Source of the DNA: Lunularia cruciata
Taxonomy: Eukaryota; Streptophyta; Marchantiopsida; Lunulariales; Lunulariaceae
Direction: 5' to 3'
Assembly (NCBI GenBank): GCA_948567375.1
Contig: OX419758.1
Span: forward strand, 12,405,001 to 12,469,000
DNA length: 64,000 nt
The notes beneath the pieces were generated by a model. The model ran no database searches. It saw nothing but the letters and a program-made list of their open reading frames with translations, and had not been told where the DNA came from. Positions 10,391 through 22,062 of the stretch are shown one piece after another; position 1 is the first letter of the stretch, and every line of letters begins with the position of its first letter. A program made the translations under genes and the position numbers.

Positions 10391-11670
10391 GCATGATCAA
10401 ACCAAAGCACGTTGGCATGGTGAGATAGATGAGGTTGGCATGCATCGGCCTTTCTCTATATATTTTTTGAGGCTTTGGTGGTATCTCTCTCAGCACATAC
10501 AAGAGGAGTTATTGAGGTCACAGATCCAGAGAGTGAAGATATTTGTATAGTTCAGTGAAACATTCATGATGATGTCTTAGTGATGGACTATCTTTGCATT
10601 GGTGTTGTGGGTGGCATATTTGGGGCCAAGGAGAGAGACCGTGTCCTTCAGCGAGCCAGGCGGTTCAGATTGGAGGGAAGACACCTTCTTTGAGTATGGA
10701 AGGATGGTAGAGTACGAGTAGTACCACTTCCATCTTAGAGACCACAGTTTGTCCGTCATGCTCATGAGGAGCTACAACATTTTGGAGTAAAGCATACATA
10801 TAACTTACTCTAGAGTCATTATTGGTGGCACAATATGCAGAGTGAGGTATAGAAGTTTGTTGCCAGATGTGTGGTTTGTGACCAAGTTAGAGCATCATTC
10901 AATGCTCCTATGCCACAATTACACCCATTACCTATCATGGGATTGAGTTATTGTTGGAGTTTGGACTTTGCCAGACCTTTACTGCTGACAGTGAGACATC
11001 ATTGGTATGTTTTGGTGATGGTGGAGCACTTCTCCAAGTGGATTGAGTTGGTGGCACTTCCTTACAAGTGTAGTGAAGGGACAGCTTACTCATTCCTAGA
11101 TCAAGTTCTTAGTCATTTTGGTGCACCAGTTGAGGTTTTGATTGATTAGGGTACATAGTTCTTGGCGGAGTTTCAGGTCTTGTGTGACAAGGCTTTGATT
11201 GATCATTGTACTACATCTTGAGATCACCCTAAGGCAGATGTCTTAGCAGAGAGAGTAGTTCAAACAATGAAGAGAGGATTGCGGAAGTATGGTTTGCAAA
11301 GAAACCATTTGGAGATTGGGATATTTAGTTACCTTGGTTGGTCATGGGCTATTGGTTCAACCGGCAAGCCTCCTTAGCATCCATCTCTCCTTACTTCCTA
11401 CTCTAAATCTGGATGAGATCCAGATTTACCTACAACCATTTGTCAAGATGCTATTGTAGTTTTGGACTTGGATGATCCAAATATATGGATGAGTGCATGT
11501 TCTCAACGGTAGAGATCTTTCAGAAAGTGATGTTGATGGCCTTTGAGAACTTGGCGATTGCTCAACATAAAGATACCTTATGCTATGCTACCATTTGAGG
11601 AGGAGGTTATAGATCCTCAATCTGTCGATCTCATCCATGTGACTATGTATATCTATAGCAGACAACACCA
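10391..11670 (+). pseudogene. Integrase zinc-binding and catalytic core of family B
   Basis: The HHCC zinc module is readable: HAHEELQHFGVKHTYNLL, then HYWWHNMQSEV and CVVCDQV (about 10755-10890). The core at 10871-11149 reads SLDFARPLLLTVRHHWYVLV (first Asp) and VEHFSKWIELVALPYK. VLIDxGTxF gives the second Asp and KADVLAERVVQTMKRGL the Glu. Stops at 11147-11149 and 11156-11158 and at least one frameshift inactivate it. The last 300 bp before 11671 are poorly preserved but still read IAQHKDTLCYATI-like integrase tail. Confidence 0.85.
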
Positions 11671-12003
11671 ATGACACTTGATGTTTTGGCAGGCCGCACT
11701 ATCTTGAGAGTGCATGAGGTTTTGCCATCTGGAGTCCTTGTGTTGGAAGGACATGAGGGTGTCATTTGGAAGGATCATGTGCGCAATTATGCACCATACC
11801 ACCTCCCAAACATTGATGGTACTATAGATCCAAGCTTGGCACTTGTACGTGCAAGCTTGAGGTGTATGTTATGTGGCTCTCTTGGTGGAGTTGCTACTAT
11901 GTTAGTATGTGATAGTTGTTTCAGAGGATGGCATATGGCATGTATGACTCCTCTCCTCATGGTGGTTCCTCAAGGACAATGGTTATGTCCTAAATGTACT
12001 TGA
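11671..12003 (+). CDS. Integrase C-terminal domain fused to a PHD finger (family B)
   Basis: This 110-aa open frame is the end of the family B polyprotein. Residues 1-52 are the integrase SH3-like tail (RTILRVHEVLPSGVLVLEG and then KDHVRNYAPYHLP). Residues 65-109 are a complete PHD finger: CMLCGSLGGVATMLVC, CDSCFRGWHMACM, then QWLCPKC. Spacing is C-x2-C-x11-C-x2-C-x4-H-x2-C-x14-C-x2-C, with the conserved Trp two residues before the last Cys pair. PHD fingers typically read histone H3 tails, so by analogy with chromodomains this module probably guided integration. All eight zinc ligands are intact although the upstream pol is broken. The frame stops at 12003. The PHD call is strong; a role in targeting is inference. 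Confidence 0.85.
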   Translation: MTLDVLAGRTILRVHEVLPSGVLVLEGHEGVIWKDHVRNYAPYHLPNIDGTIDPSLALVRASLRCMLCGSLGGVATMLVCDSCFRGWHMACMTPLLMVVPQGQWLCPKCT

Positions 12004-12173
12004 CCTATAGCTAGTTCATTCTTTATATGGTGTAGATTGCAGATACGCGACTAACAATGGGGCTCCATAGCACCCGGCCTTTTGATCTTTGCCCATTGTA
12101 GGATATACCATATACTTGGAGTAGATGGCTATCTAGAGTTAGAGTGACCTAACCACCAGCTAGGGGTGCAATG

Positions 12174-12640
12174 GTGGCACTTTAGATTCTACGTATGACT
12201 TATGTGTGAGTTGTGCTTCTATAGTGTATGATGTTGTGTAGCAATGTATATATGCATGATAGCTATCACACCATTTGTAGTGTTGCATCTAGAATTCTCA
12301 GACACTAGAGTCATAGTGATAGTAATTAGAGGTATTTCAACAAATTTCCCATAGACTACTTTCCGACAGTTAGATTTTGTGTTTGGGGTACTGACTTCAT
12401 GATGGGCCCACCTTCACTTTGCACCATTTGCATCATTGAGTGTGTTGTCAGCGGGACCATTATACGAGCTAGCTCTAGACCAGACCTAGCTCAAGTCCAG
12501 AGGTATACTTTTGAAGTGCAGCACTAGAGAGCTCACTTCTTTGATGTTGAGCCTTTGAGTTCCTGGCTATGGTGGATAGAGGCTGGCAAGCATCACCTAG
12601 ATTCTCTTAGCTAGAGTGGGTGTGCCTTGACTGTAATCAG
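12174..12640 (+). repeat. Family B LTR relic
   Basis: The stretch from about 12300 to 12610 is clearly homologous to 24790-25110. Shared text includes GAGCTCACTTCTTTGATGTT against GAGCTCATTTCTTTGATGTT, and later TTAGCTAGAGTG. It follows the PHD-bearing pol, so it is most simply the 3' LTR of element B. A separate 64-bp segment (12174-12237) is repeated directly at 12730-12793 (GTGGCACTTTAGA...TGTATGATGTTG), which could be the start of a second LTR or a local duplication. Exact LTR ends could not be fixed. Confidence 0.5.
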
Positions 12641-12729
12641 TGCCCAATTGTTGGCAATTTATAGAGTGACAAATCAAGTACTAATTTGAGTTGAGTTGAG
12701 TCAAGAGTTGTAAACAATCTGATTATTGT

Positions 12730-12793
12730 GGCACTTTAGAGTCTATGTATGACTTATGTGTGAGTTGTGATTCTATAGTGTATGATGTTGACA
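12730..12793 (+). repeat. Second copy of a 64-bp direct repeat
   Basis: GTGGCACTTTAGAGTCTATG onward matches 12174-12237 with only a few substitutions. The spacing is 556 bp. It abuts the start of the family C pol fragment, so it marks the B/C junction. Confidence 0.7.
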
Positions 12794-12800
12794 CCAATGT

Positions 12801-13720
12801 ATGTTTTTCAGTGATGTATATATGCATAACAAAGTAGCCATAGAGCAAGCTTTGAAGGAAGATAAGTCTCTAGATGAGAAATTTGTCAATGAAGCAACTA
12901 TAGAGCAAGCTTTGGAGGAAGACAAATCTATTTTTGTGGTGTGGATCAAGCTGACTGCACAAGGAGAATCTAAGGAAGGTCAAGAGCCTCATCAAGCAAT
13001 GGTTGATCAAATAGTTCAAGATTTTGTAGACGTGTTTTTGGATGATCTACCAAAGGGATTACCCTCCAATTGTGGTATGCCCTTCAAGATTGATTTATTG
13101 CCAAGGAGTACTCAATGAGTATACCAATCTATCGGCTCTCACCAAAGGAGTTGGAGGAGTTGCAAATAATACTTACGGAGTTGTTGCAACAAGATTTCAT
13201 CCAACATAATACATTCTTCTTGGGGAGCACTAGTACTATTTGTTCCAAATAAAGATGGACAACTTCATTTCTATATTGATTATCTTGGGCTTAGTTAATA
13301 AAAAATGAAGAATGCATATCCCTTGCCTCAAATTGATTATTTGCTTGATCAATTTAGTAGAGCATGATACTTCTCCAAGTTGGATCTTTGTAGCGGTTAT
13401 TGGAAAATCCTCATTTATAAGGAGGATGTGCAAAATATTACCTTTTGAACAAGGTATGGGCATTTTGAATGGAGAGTTCTACCTTTTGGGCATACTAATG
13501 CTCCAACAATCTTCATGAATCAGATGCATTGGGTGTTGCATGGACTATTGGATTGGTGCATAGTGGTGTTCTTAGATGATATTTTAGTCTATAGCAAGAT
13601 GGAGGTAGAACACATAAATCATGTATGAGAAGTCCTAAGGTGACTATGTCAATGGAAGTTTTATTACAAGAAGTCAAAGTGTACTTTTTGGCAAAAGGAA
13701 GTTACCTTCTTGGGTCATAA
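12801..13720 (+). pseudogene. Linker and reverse transcriptase of element C1
   Basis: The frame 12801-13118 starts with a repeated acidic linker (AIEQALKEDKSLDEKFVNE, then TIEQALEEDKS), followed by QIVQDFVDVFLDDLPKGLP, the usual entry into gypsy RT. RT continues in shifted frames: YRLSPKELEELQ-like text near 13130, then DQFSRAxYFSKLDL and YWKILIYKEDVQN, then VPFGHTNAPTIFMNQMH. VVFLDDILVYSKMEVEH carries the catalytic F-L-D-D near 13570. VTFLGHKISSKRIKMEEEKI starts the connection. Several stops and one-base shifts are spread through it. The same linker occurs at 61520-61700, which defines family C. Confidence 0.88.
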
Positions 13721-14460
13721 GATCTCATCAAAAAGGATCAAGATGGAAGAGGAGAAAATCAAGGCCATTATTGATTGGCCTATTCCAAAGGATGCTACAA
13801 AGGTGCAAAAATTTAATGGATTGGTAAGTTTTTACCGACGGTTCATCCACTATTATGCACATGTTGCAACACTATTGACCAACCTCTTGGAGAAAAACTC
13901 AAGCTTTCTATGGACCGCCAAGCATGAAGAAGCATTCTAGAAGCTAAAACATATGGTGTATTCAAGACCTATTCTTCAACCATATGATCCTCAACTACCT
14001 TATGTGGTTGACTTGGATGCTTCTAACTTTGCCATTGGAGCAAGAATTCCCAAAACAGGTTACATCCATTGCCTTTGTGTTTCACCAATTAAACACTACA
14101 AAAAGGAATTACTCTACATGAGATCAAGAACAACTAGCAATGTTATATGCCACCAAGGTATGGAGGCATTACCTCTTGGGAAAACATGTGACTATGCAAA
14201 CCAATCAAAAACCCTTGTTGCAAACATTACATTTGGAACACATGAAGAGTTGACATCATTGATGGGAGGAGCAACTCCAATTGTTTGACATCAATTTTGA
14301 GTACAAACCCAATCAATTCCATGTCATCCCTAATTCCTTATAATGATGACCTGATTTGAAGTCTCTTCCTCTCATCACGACAACAATTACAATAGTATCA
14401 ATCAACTCCAAGGTCCAAATTGAGTTTAGGACAACTCTACAACAAGATTTCTTCTTTTAG
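13721..14460 (+). pseudogene. RT thumb and RNase H of element C1
   Basis: Open pieces 13710-13940 (KFNGLVSFYRRFIHYYAHVA, then LLEKNSSFLWTAKHEEAF) and 13953-14288 (LPYVVDLDASNFAIGARIP) form the end of RT and the RNase H, with D-A-S as its first catalytic region. KVWRHYLLGKHVTM and text resembling the Tyr/Phe-rich end follow. Compared with 1-462, a stretch coding for VLQQEF is missing after AIGA. 14290-14460 is a poorly preserved spacer leading into integrase. Confidence 0.85.
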
Positions 14461-15430
14461 ATGGTACAAGATTGTCTTGCAGCATGCAAAAAGGAGTACA
14501 ACAACCTCTCCTTTGAAGAAAGCCTTCTATTCCATGAGGACCGGATATATGTTCTAGCTAAGGGTGATTTCCAACTTGTGTGCCTCCAAGAAGCCTATGA
14601 CTTACCAATTGTTGGTCATGTGGGTGTAGACAAGACCTTGGGTACACTCCAATACCAATGGTGGTGGCCCAACATGGCACAAGATGTTTTAGAGTTTTTA
14701 TGATTGTGTGAGAGTTGCCAACATAACAAGGCCAGCAACCAGAAGCCAAGTGGACTCCTTCAACCACTCCCTATTCCGTATGCTCAATGAGAACACGTGA
14801 GCTTGGATCTCATTACATCCTTCCCCAAGACAAAGCAAGGTCACACAACAATTTTGGCATTTGTGGATACTTTCACATTGTCTTCAAGCATCATGGGATG
14901 CCTCATGTACTCATCTTTGACCATGATCCTTGATTCATTGGAAAATGTGGGCAAGCACTCTTCTAGATACTCCGCATTGAGCTTGCTTTGTCCATGGCCT
15001 ATCATCCTCAAACTAATTGACAAACTAAACATACAAATTGCACTTTGGAGGATATACTTTGTGCCTTTGTCAATTTTCACCATACCAATTGAGATGGATG
15101 TCTTGCAGATATGGAGTTTACATACAATAATTCTAAATAGGAAAACCCCGGATTCTCTCCTTTCTTCCTCAATTTTGGCCAAGATCCATTTGTTTCAAAA
15201 TCTCTTCTTGTTCCTCCTCCATCTCATGTCTCTTATATTTCCACCTTCTTGACCACCATATCCTATTCTTTCTAACAAGCCAAATCTCATCTCCTTGTTG
15301 TTCAAAATTGTCAAAAACAATACAGACCTCTTTCATCATGATCTCACCTTTCAAGTTGGTGATAAGGTCATGCTCTTGCCCAATAACCTACTCCTTCCAC
15401 TTGATACCCAAGTTCTAAACTTGATCTTAA
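14461..15430 (+). pseudogene. Integrase of element C1
   Basis: The zinc module is in 14461-14703 and beyond: QEAYDLPIVGHVGVDKTLGT, QWWWPNMAQDV and, after a stop, CESCQHNKASNQKPSGLLQP. The core begins HVSLDLITSFPKTKQGHTTI (first Asp at about 14805). The second Asp and Glu region is rearranged: 14870-15170 has scattered integrase-like words in changing frames. The C-terminal part is legible again around 15330-15430 (DLTFQVGDKVMLLPNNLLLP). It is clearly inactive. An overlapping minus-strand open frame (14841-15182) is a shadow. Confidence 0.8.
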
Positions 15431-15837
15431 TTGGATAGGACCCTTTGATGTCACCCAAATCATTTCTCTTGTTGCTTATCAACCTGCCTTACCTTGCCTT
15501 ACCTTGCCTTGTCATATGCGCATACATCTTGTCTTTCACTTTTCCAAATTGAAACCCTTTGTTACTAATCCATCTTATTTTTCCTCTTGTGTCCAACCTT
15601 CTCCTCCTCCCATCCCTATCAATGATCATGAAGATTATGCAGTTGATCTGATCCTTGCACATTGCACATTCAATGAAGCCATCGACAACATTCAAAGTAC
15701 AAAGTCCTCTAGAAAGGGTATCCCTTACATGATGCCACTTGGGAGCCTCTTTCTCATCTGCAAAATGCAAAACAGCCATCCAGGAGTTTGAAGCTTCAAT
15801 GGTGACAAGTACATCACCAACTAGCGGTGGAGGAATA
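15431..15837 (+). pseudogene. GPY/F tail and chromodomain of element C1
   Basis: HLVFHFSKLKPFVTNPSYF followed by PPPIPINDHEDYAVDLILAH is the join between the integrase tail and a chromodomain in chromoviral gypsy elements. After a frameshift the domain's end is seen as SAKCKTAIQEFEAS (about 15762-15800), matching the terminal helix of chromodomains. The middle (aromatic cage and W-K-G region) is too decayed to read. The purine-rich AGCGGTGGAGGAATA at 15823-15837 touches the LTR and is the polypurine tract. Chromodomains bind methylated histone H3 and steer insertion. Family C is therefore chromovirus-like, probably the Tekay type; the lineage is inferred. Confidence 0.72.
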
Positions 15838-16194
15838 TGTGACTATATGGAGTTTAGCAATGAAGTTAGTCAAGGCTAACAAAGTAGCAAATAGGCCAAT
15901 TAGCCTAGAATATTCTAGAAGCATCTAGGAAGCTTCTTGGGAAACTTCTTGGCTAGCTTAGCTTGTATACCAAGTAGGCTGCTTCTAGAAGGAAGTTTCT
16001 TGAGAAACTTCTTGGTTAAAGGCTTGCACTCCAAGAAAGCAATTCAAGGAAGCTTCTTGAGAAGCTTATCAAGAGCCTTGTATGCTCTTCATAAATACCA
16101 AAGTTAAAGCTCATGCTAGGCATTCAAAGTTTCATACACTTGAGTGTCCCAATGTGATTTTCCATTCTTCTATTTCTCTCCTTGATCTTGATCT
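15838..16194 (+). repeat. 3' LTR of element C1, truncated at its end
   Basis: It begins TGTGACTATATGGAGTTTAG, directly after a polypurine tract, and matches the other C LTRs through the TATA region (TTCATAAATACCAAAG at about 16088). The end reads CTCCTTGATCTTGATCTG, where complete copies have CTTTTACA, so the last few bases are lost or altered. The body is packed with inverted GAA/TTC units (see the regulatory entry). Confidence 0.85.
15908..15920 (+). promoter_or_regulatory. Perfect heat-shock-element motif in C LTR
   Basis: GAATATTCTAGAA consists of three alternating GAA/TTC units at exact 5-bp spacing, the consensus for heat-shock transcription factor binding. It lies about 180 bp upstream of the LTR's TATA-like box. 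The same three-unit motif is kept at 53892-53904 in another copy. Several further two- and three-unit sites follow within the LTR (for example 15983-16010). Confidence 0.7.
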
Positions 16195-16504
16195 GTTGGT
16201 TTCTAATAACATGCATAAGAATCTAATTCCTCATTATGAATATCTAATATTTGCTTGAGAGTTTTCTAAATTGAAAAATGCAGCTCTTTACAAACCAATG
16301 TATTTTGGCTCTACAAGACAATCAATACTCTTATCTTACTATCTCACTAATTCAAAATTTATTTGTGAGGTTTCTTTTGAATGTTTGCCAAGAGTTAAAG
16401 AGAGCTTTGCATCAAAATATATTTTATACCTAATTTTCTTGGTACTTCAGTAAAGATGTTGTAATATTATGTAATTGTCTTGTAAAAAAATTAGGTGATC
16501 GTCA

Positions 16505-16509
<5 letters not shown>
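16195..16509. other. AT-rich spacer, no gene seen
   Basis: This AT-rich DNA follows the C LTR. A 60-aa frame at 16271-16453 has no recognisable domain and compositionally resembles non-coding sequence. Confidence 0.4.

Positions 16510-16566
<57 letters not shown>
16510..16566. repeat. (AT)n microsatellite
   Basis: About 28 uninterrupted AT dinucleotides. It is flanked by AT-rich DNA and is likely to vary in length between individuals. Confidence 0.97.
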
Positions 16567-16569
<3 letters not shown>

Positions 16570-16723
16570 TTGCATCAAGTTTTTCCTCATAATAAAACAA
16601 AAAGTTTCATGTTTTAGTTCTCAAGATATTGTCTTTTCATTGAATAGATAGATCTAGGTTGGGAGAAAATTTATTTCTTCTTGAAATACCACCATTCATA
16701 CTACTTATGTATAAGTATAGGCC

Positions 16724-16848
16724 TCCAATGCTCAAGTTATAAGGAACATTATTAATATATAAAAATACTATAAATTAGTTTATGAGCCATGCTTGAGTTA
16801 TAATGAACATTATTACCATATAAAAGTATGATAAATTAGTTTCTAAGC
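16724..16848 (+). repeat. Two-copy tandem repeat, ~62-bp unit
   Basis: Both units run from ATGCTYRAGTTATAA through GAACATTATTA to TAAATTAGTTT. Copy 1 is about 16724-16785 and copy 2 about 16786-16848, roughly 80 percent identical by eye. Confidence 0.75.
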
Positions 16849-19800
16849 AATAATATAAAAAATGCACATTCATTGTTGACTATAAATGATAACCAACCAC
16901 ACTACAACTTTTCTATGTTAGCATCTAAAAAAAATTTAAAATTTGTGCGGCATAAAGATAATATCCAAGAAAGGTTAAGAAAATGGTATCCAAGAAAGAT
17001 TAACAAAGTGTTGCAGTATGAACCAATGAAACAATACTTAAACAAAAAATCTCACACAAATCAAAGGGTGTTGTTCAAGAGAATAAAACAAACTCTTGGT
17101 AACTATATATAGGACTAACATTTAAGATAAAAAATATAACTTATAAAAGGAAATAATATCATAAAGAGTAGAATGAAATGAACTTCAAATGTTCCTACTT
17201 GAGGTAGGTATAAATCTACTTCCTTTCAAAGCTAGTTATTAATTTCTTAGCTAGTCACTTCTTAGCTATTTACCTTAATCTTTAAGAAGACCCTTGGACA
17301 TTTGCAGCCTATGAAGGCCTTAAGTACCTTATTACCTTACTAATTTATTGGAAAGATTTATAAATATCTTATAGATATTTTTTAATCAACTTCCTAAGTA
17401 CATTTTAGTAACCTATATGAATTGTTTTTACTAAAGTACGATAGTTAGTACAAATACTATTTAAGTATATATTAGAAAGGAAATTATCTTCTTGAATGTG
17501 GATTATTTGCCTTCATTCTGACTTCATAAATTAGTTGAGAGTGTAATATATCTGCTAAAAGTAATTGAGATGGAAGTGAGATTAAATTAAACTGAAATGA
17601 TTAAGGTCAAAAAGTGCAAATAAATATTTTTTAAGTAATAATCATACAATTATATTAAGAAGAGCTACTTAATTTCTAGTTATTAATTGCAGAAATTTCA
17701 TGAAAATCTTCTTTAATATTTAAGTTGATATCTCATAATAAAAACTATTCATTTCCTACTTGAAAATATATAATGAAGATGATTAATTAATTATTTATAA
17801 AATTTATAAATGAATCCTTTATCGACTAAGATAAATATGTGATCTTGATTGAGCTAAAGTGATCAAATGAAGTCAAAAAACTTATTTGATTTAATTAAAG
17901 ATGTCAATAGAAGAGACAACCCAACTTTCTTCTCTTATTCATTTTGCATACTTAGTTCCTCTCTTGTATTTCAAATCTTATGAGATTGTTATCAATTATT
18001 TATATGTATTGTATCTATTAAATGTAGATGGTTTTATAAGATATTGTTTTAATCAAAGAAGACATAGTTTTTGATACAATGATAAAAAAGACATAATGCA
18101 TCGCCTTAAAATGATAAAGAGAAGTCCATTAATGAATACATCATGAATAAAATATTGATTAAGAAATAAATGAAGTACAAAATTATCTTTTTAGGATGTA
18201 TACTAAACCTCGGTATCTTTATAAAGAGGTTTATTTTATCATCATAAAAATAATACTTCTAAATTTTATAGTCAATTTTGCAAAAAAATAAAAATAAAAT
18301 GCTAAGATACTTTTTATGTCCTATACAAGTCTTGCATAAATGTTACTAGAATCTAAGATGGATTCTTTCTATCCTATATTTATATTATGGCATTAACTAA
18401 AATTTATAGAAAATGAAAGTCATGCGATCAATAAGACCTTGCTCTTATGTAATAATATTATAAATGATACCTTGTATTTTTTTAAGAGTTGAAGAATTGG
18501 AAAATGAAAAACACACTTACTGCTAATAATATATTGGATGGATAAATTTTAACTGTCAATTGAATAGTCTTTGGAAACTATTATATTAAATCAATATTAT
18601 GATTGAAAATTATATATTTGTTGAATATATTTAGTTTGGACTCTCAAGATTATAAGTCTTTCAAAAATATACTCTAAATTTTGTTTTAGTGATATGATAT
18701 GATATTCCATCTATATACTATCTAGATATACCTCACTGTAAACAAGCACTTATCTTAGAATAAAGCTTCAACATTCTACATTGTACAAGAATATAGTATT
18801 CAACATTCTTACTCAAATGTAGAATCAAACATATCTTCATATACTCATAAGTAAACACCTTACTTGAAACATAGAATTAAATTTTAGTCAACATAATCAA
18901 GTTTGTAGAGCTATTGAATAATAAGAAAATCAATAGTAAGTAAATAAAGAAAAGATAGATATACAATATGAACATGGTCTAATATATATAATTAATTAGT
19001 ATAGTCTACATTAATTGAGAAACAAATAAAATAGTAGGATGTCTCCTAATGTCTCTTAGGATTTTCTCAATTAGAGCACAATTTAGATTTCTCTCTTCAA
19101 GAATATTATAAAATTACACTAAGAAAAATGAAAAATTACAAGAATAATACTAGGAGTATTAGAATATCTAATATCCTAAAGATTTTGCTATGTACACCTA
19201 TAAAGGGTTAAAATTTTCTTAACAAAATAAGGAATAGTTATTAATATTTATAAATAACTTATTTTTTGAAATTTCATATTTAAATCAAGATCCATTATTC
19301 AAGAAAAGAATGACATTTGCATTAAAATGCCCCTAAGAGAGAATGTGGAGTGGAAAACAATATAATCCAAGGACAAAAAACCATCTTTAATATATTACCT
19401 ACAAAGAAAAAGATAAAACTAATTATGAAATGAATGATTATAATGAGGCTATCAATGAAAGAGAGAATTTGTTATCTAGAATCTTAGTTTAACTCTTGAG
19501 CTGATTTTATGAATCTTAATTTTGTAAACATATAGAGCTCTTAAATAGAACATGAAAATAATTTTAGTATCATAATTTAGAATCCAATTACCATTAATTT
19601 CTAAGAGTTTTGTATTAATTGGAAGCTTCTTTTGAAAATTAGACCTGGTCAAATCTTCAAGATAAAGCTATAGACTGTATGGCTATATAAAGAAAATTGA
19701 AGTAAATTTTATAGATTGAGAAAAATTGGTGTCAAGTTATGTCTTGATTATTGAAGTCCTTCACGAATTGATAGTACATGAGTGAAATTATCTTATTTAT

Positions 19801-20735
19801 TTCATATCTATATTTACAATATTTGTTGGTATATTTCTACAGGGAATAAATTTTGGTTGACTTGATGATAGATGTAAGAATTTGTGTAGATCTTTGATTT
19901 GTTGGCATAGCATTAATATTGAATTTGATGATATATCTTGAGAGATAATAATTTTTTAATAAGGAGATCATATATCTTTCAAGATCAAAGGCTCACAAGT
20001 TTTCATCATAACATTTAGATGATAGTATTGTCAAGAATGTGAATGAAAATCACCTCATCAATGGCAAAGACAATAGAAAAACTTAGGTGCTTCAAATTAT
20101 ATGAATGTATAAATTTTGTGTTTAAGATTATTAATAAGACTATGATGAGGTTTTTAAGAAGACAACATTCATAATCAAAATACAAACATTGCCCTTTAGA
20201 GCCAAGAATAGTTTTTTTATCAGTTTGAACAACAATTAGAGCAACAATTAAACCCTAAACATCCAGTCAAGGATATTGGCTAGTATAATAGATGTCGAAA
20301 ACTCTAAAGTGAAGTAAGCATAAACTTCTGGGTGAGTTTGATATTAATTTATGAGTGAAGTAACTTCAGACTTGTAGTTCAATTCAAGTGTGATTTATGA
20401 GTGAAGCTAAGTTTTAATTTGTCAAAACTTACATATGAAGTATTTGATTGGTATGTTAGAAGTGTTTTTCTAATACGGCATCTCATTCATTTAAATCAGG
20501 GTAGTACATTAGCATTTAAGTATTTAAAGAAGAGAGAGTGACACTTAGGGCACTTATATTTTGACTTTATCATGGAGAAGTTTTTGTATGCACTTAAGTT
20601 ACAATAATATAAAAAGCAAGGTTCATTAGAGTGAGAGATTATTAACTACCTTAAAAATGAGCAAGTGATAAAGAAGTAGAGACTTTCTATAGAGGTTGGT
20701 AGTGGTTATTGAGCTACAAGTAAAGTTAGGCAAAA

Positions 20736-20915
20736 GGTAAATATCATAAAGTAAGTAATTATGAGGTGAAATGTCAACTTTAGCCCTTGAGTTGACACTT
20801 TGAAAGTAAATATAAGTCAAGCAATGTAGAATGTAAATACCATAAAGTAATTAAGTATTAGGTGAAATTCAAACTCTAGCCCTTTAGTTTACACTTCGAA
20901 AGCAAATACAAGAAG
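20736..20915 (+). repeat. Two-copy tandem repeat, ~95-bp unit
   Basis: GTAAATAYCATAAAGTAA opens both units, and TTTAGTTTACACTTCGAAAG in the second corresponds to TTGAGTTGACACTTTGAAAG in the first. Both end in AAATAYAAG. The repeat is old and diverged, and no function is apparent. Confidence 0.75.
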
Positions 20916-22062
20916 ACGAAGTATAATAGACCAAAGAGTGTTCTATAGACTCAACTTTCATCTCTTAAAACACTTTTCATACTCTAATTCCATTTTTAGA
21001 CAATTATGTCATAAGAAAAAATTTGGTACTCATGTTTGGCATACTTATTGACTCAAGTGATTGATTTTTCCAGCTTAATTTACTTCTAGTTGTCACCTTT
21101 TTTAAAGTTCTCATAATTGGTAAGTGAACTCAATTTAGAAGAGTGTTTTGAAGACATTTTGTTGGGATTTCAAAACAAAGTTAGTCATGCCCAATAATTA
21201 TCATCTTCAAAATGATATGCAAACATAAAAAGTATATAGAACCATCAAAGATCTATTGCATACATTTACCTGGGAGGAAAAATACTTTCTCTACTTGTCA
21301 AATTTTCATAAAATTCATCAATAATGATCACACTCTCTTACTTGATGAACATTCTACTCTATTGTATTACTTGACCACAAAAGAAAAGGCATAAGATACT
21401 TCCACTAAAGTTGTTGCAATTGTGGAGTTTGTGGCTTTGGTACATCAAGGAGTTCAACATGTAAGAGAAAATTTGTACATCATAAAATATTGCAAAAAGT
21501 AATGTATTGATGCACATATGCATGATATGGAGTTCAAGATGGGCAATCAAGTATGATTATCCACTACAAATTTACCTTTAGTGGGCACATAGATGATTTA
21601 TCCATGGTAAATTGGTCCATTCATTGTCATAGCATAAATTGGCATGGTGGTTTATTGCTTGGAATTACATCTCATATGAAAAAATATCCTATTTCTCATC
21701 TATCTCTTTTTTTAAGGCAGTATGATTATTCTTTAACTTACAAATGGATATAAAAAACAATCATTACTTCAATTGAAAGAAGACTATGAGTAGTTTGAGT
21801 TTGATTTTAATTATACACTATGCACCAAATTGCATTATTTCCATAAGAAACTATTTGTTCCCTTGAGGACACACTTAGAAATGAAGAGATATCAAGGTAA
21901 ATATCACTTAGTTCTTTACTCTTACTTTTTTGACTCCTTGGGCAGGAACAATTCCAAAGAAGGCCATGCCACTTAACTAGGTGCATCAAAGAAATTGACA
22001 AAGATAAACTTACTATCACTCAAAGTGGATCCCATCAACTCCTAGAAGTGATTGTTTCAATC

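Larger units (their letters stand above)
16567..22057. other. Long AT-rich intergenic region, no gene recognised
   Basis: About 5.5 kb of strongly AT-rich sequence with no long open frame and no retroelement motif I can identify. Two small tandem duplications (16724-16848 and 20736-20915) are described separately. Around 21390-21480 a readable stretch (STKVVAIVEFVALVHQGVQH and onward) may be a remnant of a Ty1/copia RNase H or another old element, but the match is too weak to call. It has the character of very old, saturated repeat DNA. Confidence 0.5.

Noticed and set aside
15838-16060. CRISPR-like or satellite array of AAGCTTCTTGG words
   Set aside because: Spacing is irregular, there are no unique spacers, and the same words occur in six LTR copies. 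They are LTR-internal half-sites.
16510-16566. AT run as an origin or promoter
   Set aside because: It is a simple dinucleotide microsatellite with no nearby gene.
16873-17112. 79-aa Lys/Asn-rich frame
   Set aside because: AT-rich composition alone predicts it; no motif and no conserved partner.
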